Assembly: GCA_032622095.1 (NCBI GenBank)
Contig: CP136062.1
Coordinates: forward strand, 35,030,918-35,094,917
Length of the DNA: 64,000 bases
From: Siphonodentalium dalli
Lineage: Eukaryota > Mollusca > Scaphopoda > Gadilida > Siphonodentaliidae
Direction of reading: 5' to 3'
The position numbers were made by a program, and so were the translations under genes. Numbering within the stretch: position 1 is the first letter of the stretch; the number at the start of each line of letters is the position of its first letter. This document shows positions 38,136 to 48,176 of the stretch, one piece after another. The notes beneath the pieces were generated by a model. That model was not told the DNA's origin. It did no database searches and saw nothing but the letters and a program-made list of their open reading frames with translations.

Positions 38136-39376
38136 TAGGTATATATAATGAAACCGTGTCATTTCTAGTGGCTAGGTCCATTTGAAGGTCAAATGTATTA
38201 AAGACACGGTTGGCCTTGGCGGTGGGTATCCTGTGAAAATATCCACCCGTCAAAAACCGCCACAAACAGAAAGAACATCAAAATGTAGATAGACTTTGTC
38301 CGTATACAAATAAGAAAAATCGCATAAACTGTATGTTATGGTCATATGTTTGACCATTGTTATGTAAACAAAAGCATAAAAAGTTACTTTTCTGGTGTTT
38401 GTTTATGTTTTGATGGTAAACATAAAGAGCGTTGTTTGTTGGTGAATACCTGATATGGAACTAATAAAGAGCGTTTATGCCATTTGTGTGTGATTAGCCA
38501 GTAGCATTGTGCTGTCTTCTGTAACACAACCAGGATCTTGCTTAGGTAAAATATAGTAGGTCTTTATGATAACATGCTGTTTACGCGATGGTCATGGTAT
38601 ATATGAACGGAACTGTATGCGTTTTAATGTTTTTCTGTTTACGATGTTTGGAACAAATATGAATATTTTCGACAATTAAGGCCGCACCGTGCCTTTAACT
38701 ATTGGATACATTAACGAAAATGCTTCAGCGCTTTGGTGAGAGCATATCCGTGTCCTTCTAATTTAATATATGCCCATATTAAGTTGTCTTGGGTAACACT
38801 TGCAGACCTGAATGTGCCATATGTTGGCTTACATTGTGCTGATAAAGCCATGGCCCAGGTGTTTGATGGTCAACTGATCAGATCTGGAATAAATGAAGTA
38901 GTTAGTTGCTGTTTGGTTAATGTTTCTTCCTCTTTTTTTTTGCCAGATGTTCTTATGGTGATGTTATTGGTGATGGGGAAATCGACCTTTTGTTTTCATT
39001 AATGTTCTTATATTTGTACATTTGCGATGCATTATCTATTGTGTCGTTTAAAATATTTTTTTTCAAATTGGGCTTTCTGTATTTTAAACGCTCCATTTGC
39101 TTATTTTACTACTTTTATATCGGGAGTAATTAAGCTGGTTTGGATATTGGTTTAACGGTTGGTGTAGGAGAGGAAGGTGATGGATCCGTCTCGATGTAAT
39201 CAGCAGTCTTCCTGGTGAATTTGGAGGTGTCAGCATTTGTATGTGGTTGTGTGTAGCCCATCGCCAAGTCAAACTGCGTAAAGATTTGGATGAAATTTAT
39301 GCGAATTGTAGAGCGAAGCATGAATTTGTGAATTCCATGCTTTAAATTATTATTTGCCAATTCGGTTGAATTATAA
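38136..39376. other. Intronic DNA with two ATAAAGAGCG words
   Basis: No gene recognised. ATAAAGAGCG occurs at 38422-38431 and 38464-38473, 42 bp apart. The reverse complement of the same word occurs three times per satellite unit, two of them 45 bp apart. Confidence 0.5.
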
Positions 39377-39517
39377 GTTACGGGACGCTTAGTTGTCGGA
39401 TATGGTGTCATGTGAGGCGAAGTTAGATCAATATTAGGTGAGGCCGTAGGCCGAGCCTAATATTGATCTAGCTGAGCCTCACATGACACCATATCCGACA
39501 ACTGAGCATCCCGTAAC
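39377..39517. mobile_element. 141-bp hairpin (foldback) element
   Basis: GTTACGGGA at 39377 pairs with TCCCGTAAC ending at 39517. The arms of about 68 bp are near-perfect (for example TTGTCGGATATGGTGTCATG with its complement), closing around GAGGCCGTAGGCCGAGCC. No convincing target duplication. The close arm match implies a young palindrome or ongoing arm correction. Confidence 0.8.
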
Positions 39518-40684
39518 GTATTTATTATGTCAGTGGGCAACATCCAGCATATCCCTTTAATTAAGCGTTGATGTAATTTATTTTAATTTAGAAAGTTAAA
39601 TGTGTCGTCTATGGCCATTAACATATGTAACGTCACAGTAATGCGCCATTGGCGTTGAACGGCAGTGCATTGAGTCAATGGCTAATCACCATAAGTAGGA
39701 CAACTTGGTGGGTTTGATTGTTAATTTTTGAGTCTTTAGAATTCCTCAAATATATCGCATGCAGGTTTTGGTACATGGTAAGTAATTTGTCTTTAAATTT
39801 ACAGAAAATGATTTGCGACAGATATCCCCTTTCTTGGCGCCAAAATACACCAAAAATATTCCCGAGGCGACGGAGTTTCTGAAAACATGATGGTGGATAA
39901 GCACCTAATATTGATTTCATATGGGGACACTGATCTAATATGGGTTCATATACCGTCACTATTTATCGACGCTGATTGGCTAATCGCAAGAGCTGACATA
40001 ATAATAAGGCTTATTCTGCTATTGTAAAGTGTTATTAGATTCCGGCCATTTTGATAGCCATTTTGGCAGCCATTTCTGAGCCTGGGTTTCTGTTGTTGCT
40101 GCTGATTTACACCCATCCTATGAATTCCACTTCTCGTGTGACAAACAATCGAACGTATATGCTTCATTTCCATACTCATATGTTCGTTTTGTGCTCGTAT
40201 TTAAGACAACATGCGGTATCCAGAACCATGCTGGATGCCATTTTGAATTGAACCAGTTGGTTCGAGGACATTTGCGCATGTTTCGACACCAACATGCGTT
40301 TTTACTTTATCGACCAGACTCAGGAAATAAAACTGTGTAGTGATGTTTGAATATATTGTGGTGTGGTTTGAAAAATTCATTATTTTTTTATACCAGCTGA
40401 CAGTAGTTACGAAAACACAATATTTAAAGACGAATTCCGTGCCTCTCAGATACATGTATGACTTTTTTTTATACATAAACAACCATAAATGTCAAGCGTT
40501 AACATTTGAAGACAATTCTGAACCTTAGAATTGTTGGTGACAATATACAATAAAATGTTTTCACTGATGACTATGGAAAACATTTACACCGTTGTAACCA
40601 ATTGTAATTCAATTGAGTATTTGTCACTAAAAATAAGCATTCTGATTGGCCGAGAGCGGATAACTTTAGTTTTCGATTCAGCGA
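39518..40684. other. Intronic DNA, nothing recognised
   Basis: No gene or RNA recognised. CCTAATATTGAT near 39904 repeats a word from the 39377 hairpin, possibly a fragment of the same element. Confidence 0.5.
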
Positions 40685-40880
40685 CATCGGCCGCTTCAGC
40701 GTGCTTCAAATCTGAATGTAGCACGGTCAAATTGCATTGGCACAGACAGAGTAGCGAAACGAGCACATCCGCGCGTTGTTGTCTATAGATACCGTTCATC
40801 GGCCGCTTCAGCGTGCATCAAATCTGAATGTGGCACAGTACAATTTCATCGGCGCAGAACGGAGTAGCGAAAAGAGCCAA
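40685..40880 (+). repeat. 112-bp tandem duplication
   Basis: CATCGGCCGCTTCAGCGTGC starts at 40685 and 40797 and is followed in both by TCAAATCTGAATGT and by AGTAGCGAAA. Copies are about 85-90% identical over 80 bp. Confidence 0.85.
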
Positions 40881-41055
40881 CCCGCCCCACAGGAAATGGT
40901 TTCCGAGCAGTGTTCGAGTAACGCAATGAACAAACCCAACGATTTGTGCACTGTGACAACAGCAAAATGAAAGTCTCGATTCGTGTCATGAAAACGACTA
41001 AATGATACTTTTTATACAGTTTGTTTGCAAATTCCTTGCTAGATTGAATTACAAT

Positions 41056-41201
41056 GGAGATAAACGTACCCTGTTTCGTTGTACATTCTGGGATTCGAGC
41101 ATGAAAACAGTTTGTGAACTCGCCGGCAAGCCGGCTCGTTCACAAACTGTTTTCATGCTCGAATCCCAGAATGTACAACTCAACAGGGTATGTTTATCTC
41201 C
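41056..41201. mobile_element. 146-bp hairpin (foldback) element
   Basis: GGAGATAAAC at 41056 pairs with GTTTATCTCC ending at 41201. The arms (about 68 bp) match except for a few positions and share TTGTACATTCTGGGATTCG and GAAAACAGTTTGTGAAC; the centre is CGCCGGCAAGCCGGCTCG. No target duplication was identified. Confidence 0.8.
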
Positions 41202-42643
41202 TAAATGTCGCATAAAATAACTGTTTGGTACAGTTGTAATCGGACAGTTGTAATAGGAAGGGGCCAACCTAAATTTGCCAACGTGCAACCTCTCATGACT
41301 ATGCCAGTATCAACCATCATCGCCAATAATTCGCCACTCCCATCTGCATAACAATCTTCTATTCGTGGCTATATAAACATTTTCAAATTATTATTTATTT
41401 TCGATTGATAAGGGCAAGTATGCATGTAAAATATGTCTAACGGTCTCCTGGACCCCTTCTTTCGGAGACGGAAATGTTCGGATAATAAGAAAAAAACGTG
41501 TCAGTCGCACAATGTAAGTAGGATGTTTAAATTCGGATGGCAAACTGATTTTGGCCCTAATGGCCGGAGACACGTTCATTACCCGCACGACGAAGCAGCC
41601 ACTTTCCGTTCATCGCGGCGGGCCTCCTTTAAAGCGAGATATCGTGACCAATCGACGATATTCACGCATCCGCCGCGATTTGTAGCGACGGGAATTTACA
41701 GACATTCATAATTTGGCTTATAATAATCGCGGCGATTCGCCAGAAATCTTCGCTGATAATCGCCAATAAACGCCGCAACCCACTAAACTCACGAATTGTT
41801 TCAATATATGTCTGATTGTTCTCACATACCACAGGTCGATTGTACACAAGTTCCCCTGAAGATGACTGTTATAACTACGTTAGTTTTGTCCAAAAAAATT
41901 ATTTTTTAAAAAAAGTTTCTGTTAAATTAATAAATGAGTCCAAACTAAAAAAAAAACATTCAAAAATTTAATTGAAACAAAAATCGAATAAAAAATCAAG
42001 ATATATTTTACTCGTCGTGTTCATGTAGCTTCTAGCGTAATGCACAGCATGTTTGGATCTAAAAGTGCTAAATGAAAACGATATGCTGTTTGCTATTGGA
42101 TTTACTGTGTCACCACTCTTTCTTAACTCAAACAAATGGTGATATCATAATGGAATCGCACTCAAACAAACAAAGCATACATGTATGCAAGTAAATTTAG
42201 AAGAGAAACATAACAATCATTTGTAGCACACATCGTGGAAATCCTCAAAACCGTCCTCGATTAAAAAGGGGAAGGAGCTATCATATTTAAGAACGTTCTT
42301 TGTTATAATGTGTCTACAACTGTTTGAAAACAACAGGACGAACGATTTGCATGTATCAGAGATGACCGTAGAAGAAATGTTGCTCGCCAAACAAAAACAT
42401 AAAAAACATCTTAATTTGATTTTTAAATAGACAGCTTGCCACCCGTTTAAGGCGACACATTCTGCATATTCTCGTGTTGTTTGTAAGAGACTAACCGCGC
42501 ATATCTTATTGGGGATTTGGGGAGAACCCGGTGAGATTTGGAAGGGGTGGCACCCCTTCCCTACAGCCAACTTTGAAATTTGGGGGGGGTTCATGGTATG
42601 GTTTAATAGTACGGTGAGATGATGATGACAGTGGGCATGGTAA
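41202..42643. other. Intronic DNA, nothing recognised
   Basis: Contains ACAGTTGTAAT twice near 41231 and 41245 and an A/T-rich low-complexity stretch at 41880-42000. The minus-strand ORF at 42217-42594 has no recognisable motif. Confidence 0.5.
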
Positions 42644-42755
42644 CTCGAGGGCGATCATATCTATCAAAGAATGCTCTTTGTCAATCGAATGGTATCATTC
42701 TTTGGCCTCCACGCATTCACCGGTAACGATTATATATCTGACTATATAAAGAAAG

Positions 42756-43208
42756 TGTACCACTCTCGGGCTGGTCCCAGGTTCTTAGCATTAAGTTGGC
42801 AATTCTTAGAACACGTTGATGAGATTTATTATTACAAATATTTACAAAGTCACATCAGGCGGCCACGGAGAATAATACCACAACATCTTCTCACGCTGCA
42901 CGTTAGTATCAAGTGTGCGTTCAGAAACAAGAGAGAGCCCAGTCTTTCAATCCCCGGCTGAAATAGTATATATGTAAATCTGAAAGCCACACCCAACCAC
43001 GTGTACCAATCTTATCCGTACACGTACTGGCCTGTCCAAACAGGTTAAGATTTAATTCAATCTGTATAGGAAATCACTTACTCGCAACGGAATAGCGCAG
43101 GCTATTCAATTTCGGGTCAGTTTCCCACGCATAATTTATGGACCTAATTGTAGGGTATTGACTTCCAGATTAAACTTATATACGCCGGGTAACATTGGAA
43201 GTATTACA
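42756..43208 (-). repeat. LTR copy (3' LTR in element orientation)
   Basis: 453 bp, aligned without gaps to 46656-47108. Differences include TATATGTAAATC / TATATGGAAATC and GACCTAATTG / TACCTAATGG. An ORF that spans it is not conserved coding; it is read from both copies only because they are duplicates. Confidence 0.8.
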
Positions 43209-43405
43209 TAACTCTCATCACCTTTTTCAAGATTTTTGTCCTAAGACAAAAAACTTGATAATTCCGTGACGGGAGCTCCAAACTATCCCATTTGGAATAT
43301 ACATGTAACACAATAAAACATAAGTTTTTAACACAGGAATGTCATACTCCGAATCGTCGATAGCAGGAATTGTTCCGAACAGAGGAATGTCATAATCCTG
43401 GAATA

Positions 43406-43771
43406 TTAGCTTCTGATTCCGTGTTGGGAGTTAATAGTGGCCTCCCTATTAACTCCGTTCGTCCTGGCTCCATTCCGAATACCAAGTGGATCCAGATCCA
43501 GCGATGGAGGACGTCGATCGATCTCATCGTCATAGCTATGTTCAAATAATCGCCTTGTGTCGGTACGAAAATTGGAATGAATTCCAATTTGACCTTGAAT
43601 GCGGGCGACATTTGACAAAGGATCAATATGGTTTAATATCCATAATTTGACTTCCTGTGGAGGGTTATATTTGCCTTGTTTCGATACGAAAGATGAATAA
43701 AGTTCAACTCGATCTTGAATTTGGGCATAACTAAAGGGCAACATATTACTGTCTAGTGGAAAGGACTTCAT
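43406..43771 (-). CDS. Unrecognised 121-codon ORF inside the LTR element
   Basis: An open frame on the element's own strand, near its 3' LTR. It is hydrophilic, with no gag knuckle (CX2CX4HX4C), protease DTG/DSG or polymerase motif visible. Its two halves show weak internal repetition (AQIQDRVELYSSF against ARIQGQIGIHSNF), so the DNA may be a diverged tandem repeat and not a gene. Low confidence as coding. Confidence 0.2.
   Translation of the reverse strand: MKSFPLDSNMLPFSYAQIQDRVELYSSFVSKQGKYNPPQEVKLWILNHIDPLSNVARIQGQIGIHSNFRTDTRRLFEHSYDDEIDRRPPSLDLDPLGIRNGARTNGVNREATINSQHGIRS
43437..43466. repeat. Short perfect hairpin, 11-bp stem
   Basis: GGAGTTAATAG / CTATTAACTCC around an 8-base loop (TGGCCTCC), within the LTR element. 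Confidence 0.7.
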
Positions 43772-43799
43772 ACGTTGTGTTTAGAAACTAATATTAATC

Positions 43800-44200
43800 A
43801 AGTCTGGTTGGCATTAGCGTGTGAATATCACGCTATACGTGTAGAACACGTTTCATTGCACAGAAATGCCCATGTAACCGACTAACCTTTTAATTTGGCT
43901 CAAAGGCCCTACAATACCAGCATGGTACAAATGCTCTTGTACAAATGCTCTATAAACTGAGATTTTAGAAATTCCTTGGCACGGTGTGTAAAAATCACGC
44001 CTGTCACGTCAAATCGCTATCCATTAACTTGGAATGCCAAACCAAACATCTCCATATATACCAGCATGTACCTTAATGCTCTATAACATAAACATTTTAC
44101 AACATCATTAGCGCCGACGTGTCAAAATCTCGTCGTTTGTGTCAAAGCACGATTCCATAGACCTGGAACGCCAAATTAAATATCACGGGCCCTGTATTTG
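43800..44200 (+). repeat. Diverged tandem repeat inside the LTR element
   Basis: Two to three copies of roughly 140-170 bp share ACCAGCATG, AATGCTCTATAA, GTGT(A/C)AAAATC and TGGAA(T/C)GCCAAA in the same order. Boundaries are approximate. Confidence 0.55.
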
Positions 44201-44303
44201 GGCATACCCGTCGAGTAATCTATAGCTTGTCAGCTAGTAATTCTTACAACTATCATAAACATTAACAACTCCCACACCAGGACATTTTATATAAATGCCA
44301 TCG

Positions 44304-44320
44304 ATTATATATATATATAT
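44304..44320. repeat. (AT)n microsatellite
   Basis: Run of alternating A and T, about eight dinucleotides. Confidence 0.9.
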
Positions 44321-45087
44321 TCCTTGTGAAACGGAATAAAATGTACAACTCATGAGACAATTTGCTTGGCTTATTGGTTCACCTACTCATAGCTAATTAT
44401 ATATGGGTTTTAATAAAACTACTTTACCTTATTATCATGATATTTCCTTTTAAAACAATTCAATAGTTCACTATACAAACTTTAATTTCCTGACATCAGC
44501 TATCTCTTTAAACGTATTTCCAGTTCATTCTCATATGTCTCTTTAACTTAAAATCATCAGACAACGACTAACTTATATTTTCATGACCTCAGACAACTCT
44601 TAAACGGAATGTGCAAGCTAATTTTCATTCACATGTCCCATGTTCCTCGTAAAATATGAATTCTCGATATGGTGAACGAAACTGAATTTATATGTGATAT
44701 GTATGAAATTTTACCAAGCAGTCAAATTTCAATTATCTCCATAACACTCGTGGACATTCATTTAAATTGTTCGCCTGAGCGACTCCACTCGGTTGCAATA
44801 TAATTGACTTAGCCTTGTATCATCGCCAGTGCGGTTAATGAAAAACTGATTATTGTCCCGTGGAAAGTTTTGACCAGTTTGCATAATTAATACCCTAAGG
44901 CCATGTGTTGGCTAAACGAGGGTCTCGATATATCATTCAGGAATTTTGACCAAACAATTTGTATGTATCTTAGTAATTGCCTTATTTTGTCATTTGAGTT
45001 TGATGGGCTAAGCAGCAAGTTGTGAATTTTCTGTTGGACGGATATATTTCTCAATGATAATGTTTTCAACATAGCTATGGTTCAAAC

Positions 45088-45150
45088 TGTGTCTTTATTC
45101 AGGACAATTTTTATGAAAAATTGTGTCTTTATTCAGTACAATTTTCATGG
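45088..45150 (+). repeat. 34-bp tandem duplication
   Basis: TGTGTCTTTATTCAG recurs at 45088 and 45122, followed by (G/T)ACAATTTT(T/C)ATG in both. Confidence 0.8.
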
Positions 45151-45984
45151 AATTAATAGGATTATCTGGATAAATTCATTTTCTTTTCTCCGAAAACTCC
45201 TTAAAAAGTAAGTTCTTTGTTTTTCTTCTTTTATATTCTACATGTATATTATTACGTGTACTCGGTGCCGTCCACAAACATTTAGACATACTGGAAAGCA
45301 TGTTAGTCTGATTAACACTTACAGACACTCTCAGAATACACGTAATAGATGTAATTATGGCATAATCAATTTTCTAGCCATTCTTTTCTTGTATGGGCAC
45401 AACATAATTGATTATTCAGTTACATTTCTGACTTTCCAACTTGTCAACTCTGATCAACTTTGGTTTGTTCGAAACTTGAACACATTAATACCATTTCGAT
45501 AACGCCTACATACAATGGCGATACATGTACAGCGATCTATCTATTTTTAAAATCGACACTTTAACCCAATCCTTGTGTCATAACAAAATACCACTAACCA
45601 TCCGTGTAGATGTTTTTGCAAAACATTGGAACCATTTGGCTAAATGGAACCTTCCTGAACCATACTTCAAACTTCAAGTGACTATAATGTCTCTAATTTA
45701 AAATTTTCCGAATTACTTCAACTAATTTCTTTTATTTAAAGATATATCTCGCTGGACGCAACCAGTCTCTTGACAAACTGTCATAAATAACCAATGTTTT
45801 CAAATGGATAATCTGAGCACAATAAAACTAATAGTATACGCTCAATTGACCGATATAACAGCCTTAACAACAATTGAACCCACAATTCGTTCAAAACCAG
45901 AACTCACTAAACTCATACTAATTAACTTGACAACATCCTAAACTCATCAGTAATTTTAATAACTATATAACCTGCATTAGGTGT

Positions 45985-46515
45985 AATAATTTAGACCAGC
46001 GTACATGTAACTAATAATACCTCGAAAACAAACAATCTTTATTTCAAATCGACGCAACGATTTTTGAAACAACAATTTGACATAGAAAACGCTGATACAA
46101 CCGTAATTTCCAAGCATACCTAATATAGAAAAATTGACGCAACAATTTAAACTATAACTGTGAATTCCCTGAACATAATTCCCTGCATAATTTAATAATC
46201 CAATGGGAGTCATTCTCGCACAGATTGTCAAACCAACCTCAACCGTTTCTTGGATGCCATATGCTCTGGACACATTCTCCCAGTGATTAATTTCATCTAG
46301 CTGATAACATTTTTCAATTTTAATAATTACGGCCAATTTGCACAAAAATTTAGACCAGCAACAATTAGCTAATAATATTTCGAAAATAAAAACCACTCTT
46401 TATTTCAAATCGATGCAACGATTATTGAAACAACAACAACTATAAATAAACAGTAGTTTCTAAGTTTACCTTATATAGAAAAATTGATGGAACCATTTTA
46501 AACTATAGTTAATTC
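45985..46515 (+). repeat. Direct duplication of ~170 bp within the LTR element
   Basis: The segment near 45987-46160 and the segment near 46346-46515 share AATTTAGACCAGC, TTTATTTCAAATCGA, GCAACGATT, GAAACAACAA, TATAGAAAAATTGA and TTTAAACTATA in order. About 75-80% identity by eye. It creates a 139-codon minus-strand ORF that I do not regard as a gene. Confidence 0.75.
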
Positions 46516-46655
46516 TACCTATAAAGAGTTGTGAACCAAGCCAAATAATTGCAAAATTGTCTCATACCTTGTATTCCTTCCTATTTCCCCGTTACCACCT
46601 GGCATCCATCTCCAAGAATTCCAAGAAATGTCTAGCTCACGGCACCACGTCGACC

Positions 46656-47108
46656 TGTACCACTCTCGGGCTGGTCCCAGGTTCTTAGCATTAAGTTGGC
46701 AATTCTTAGAACACGTTGATGAGATTTATTATTGCAAATATTTACAAAGTCACATCAGGCGGCCACGGAGAATAATACCACAACATCTTCTCACGCTGCA
46801 CGTTAGTATCAAGTGTGCGTTCAGAAACAAGAGAGAGCCCAGTCTTTCAATCCCCGGCTGAAATAGTATATATGGAAATCTGAAAGCCACACCCAACCAC
46901 GTGTACCAATCTTATCCGTACACGTACTGGCCTGTCCAAACAGGTTAAGATTTAATACAATCTTTATAGGAAATCACTTACTCGCAACGGAATAGCGCAG
47001 GCTATTCAATTTCGGGTCAGTTTCCCACGCATAATTTATGTACCTAATGGTAGGGTATTGACTTCCAGATTAACCTTATATACGCCGGGTAACATTGGTC
47101 GTATTACA
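46656..47108 (-). repeat. LTR copy (5' LTR in element orientation)
   Basis: Direct repeat of 42756-43208. Flanked on its outer side by AAAG (47109-47112) and on its inner side by the primer-binding-site-like TGGTGCCGTGAGC on the minus strand. Confidence 0.8.
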
Positions 47109-47154
47109 AAAGCAAGAAAGTATGTTTTAATCTATTGAAGAAGAACAACAAATA

Positions 47155-47343
47155 CAGTAATGCTCTAAATAATCGACACCTTAACCACAGCGGAATTATG
47201 GGTAACTTTCCAGGATTTAGTCGGAAATATGGCTCAGTGAGAGTTTTCCGACGAATGGCAACAAGCCATATTTCCGACTAAATCCTGAAAAGTTACCCAT
47301 AATTCTGCTGTGGTTAAGGGGTCGATCATTTAGAGCATTACTG
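47155..47343. mobile_element. 189-bp hairpin transposon with ATA target duplication
   Basis: Arms 47155-47234 and 47264-47343 are 80 bp each with 4 mismatches (95%), around a 29-base loop. Ends are CAGTAATGCTC...GAGCATTACTG, and ATA lies directly outside both (47152-47154 and 47344-47346). Taking out the element and one ATA leaves the surrounding pseudogene in a single frame across the site, which supports these exact boundaries. CAGT...ACTG ends recall Tc1/mariner, but that group duplicates TA; the 3-bp duplication is more like PIF/Harbinger. Class unresolved. Confidence 0.85.
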
Positions 47344-47860
47344 ATATGTTGAAGCATTTGCAGATTTTGGTTCTGATTGGCATCTTCCGTATGTTAGCAG
47401 CATCGTTGAGGATTTCACAAGTAAATTATACGACTGAAGAGGCCATCATCCGTAGATGAGACACACCGTGAGATATTTTTGGAACATTATAAAAGACGGA
47501 AAAATTGTGGACCTACCCCTGATACCACCATGTTTGACAGTTTGTAACTTACTGTCAAACAAGCAAATTATATTAGTCGTATATCACGATTGTCAAGAGA
47601 TGCGAATAGTATTCTCGTACCAGCCCTTGTTTCCATGGCTGGACATGTGACATGTCAATTATTTGGACCGAAACCATGTTCCCAGCGGACATTTCGTCAC
47701 TACCGGTTGAGACTGAGATCAAGATTGCCACAGTGCCACGTACGAAAGTGATAACTGGGACAGCCGGTATCTGTTGAGCACTAAATGATTAAGCTAATTA
47801 AGCTGATGTTGTAATGTCTCATTTCTTGCGTACGGTTTAGTTAAGAAATTAAAGAGCCAT

Positions 47861-48176
47861 AACAGTTACGTTGCATGAATTGATAGTATAATGGATGCAA
47901 AATAGCGGCTCACTCAGACGCACGTCAAGCACGTCACCAGATAGCGTTTGGGGGGGGGGTACCCCGCGTTTGCGCCAAGTACGTCACATATTTCATATGC
48001 GTAAAGAAGTATTGCAGGCACTAGACGACTTACTTCCGCTAACAGTTACTTTTTATGAGTTCAATATGGTTTAATGGTGGTAAAATCGCCACTCAGACGC
48101 TCGTCAAGTGTGTCCCTTGATATAATTGTTGGGGAGGGTTGATGTTTTGTCCGCGTTCGCCCAACGTACGTCACAT
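47861..48176 (+). repeat. Diverged 180-bp tandem duplication
   Basis: Copies at 47861-47989 and 48041-48176 share AACAGTTAC, CACTCAGACGC, CGTCAAG, CGCGTT(T/C)GC and GTACGTCACAT in order. A (G)10 run lies in the first copy. Confidence 0.7.

Larger units (their letters stand above)
42752..47112 (-). mobile_element. Non-autonomous LTR-type retroelement
   Basis: Two direct copies of a 453-bp sequence (42756-43208 and 46656-47108, constant offset 3900) differ at about 9 positions (98% identical). They begin TGTA and end TACA as read on the plus strand, and are bounded by the same 4-bp AAAG outside (42752-42755 and 47109-47112). On the minus strand, TGGTGCCGTGAGC (46647-46635) lies 8 bases from the first LTR and looks like a tRNA primer-binding site. 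A purine-rich tract (minus strand of 43209-43228) precedes the other LTR. The 3447-bp interior has no recognisable polymerase, integrase or protease, so it would depend on another element. 98% LTR identity implies fairly recent insertion. Confidence 0.65.
42644..47777 (+). pseudogene. Dead member of the LHAFTG(N/C)D protein family, interrupted by two mobile elements
   Basis: The first part (42644-42755) encodes a peptide with LHAFTGND at 42707-42730. This motif is characteristic of a large uncharacterised invertebrate protein family (variants such as LHAFTGCD or MHAFTGND), usually thought to be mobile-element associated. The reading resumes at 47114-47154, continues after a hairpin element at 47345 (YVEAFADFG, then a W...EDFTSKLY block), and shows later family blocks: GKIVDLPLIPPC, KQANYISRI in a shifted frame near 47550, and MFPADISSL at 47676 in a third frame. 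Stops at 47435 and 47453 and at least two frameshifts show it is not functional. The LTR-type element 42756-47108 splits it between LHAFTGND and the KKVCFN block. Family assignment is from memory of the pattern. It lies inside the lectin intron, on the same strand. Confidence 0.65.

Noticed and set aside
39130-39411. 93-codon minus-strand ORF with a proline-rich end
   Set aside because: No recognisable domain and no splice context; its start runs into the 39377 hairpin element.
42217-42594. 125-codon minus-strand ORF
   Set aside because: No motif, and part of it is read from a C/G-run region that looks like repeat DNA.
42756-43208. 453-bp repeat as an independent MITE duplicated by chance
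   Set aside because: The constant 3900-bp offset, TG...CA ends, matching AAAG on the outer sides only, and primer-site and purine-tract positions fit paired LTRs better, though not conclusively.
45977-46396. 139-codon minus-strand ORF
   Set aside because: It lies over an old direct duplication inside the LTR element and shows no domain.
46628-46861. 77-codon ORF, with its relative at 42671-42961, as a duplicated gene
   Set aside because: The shared part is exactly the 453-bp LTR, so the similarity is that of two LTRs and not of protein genes.
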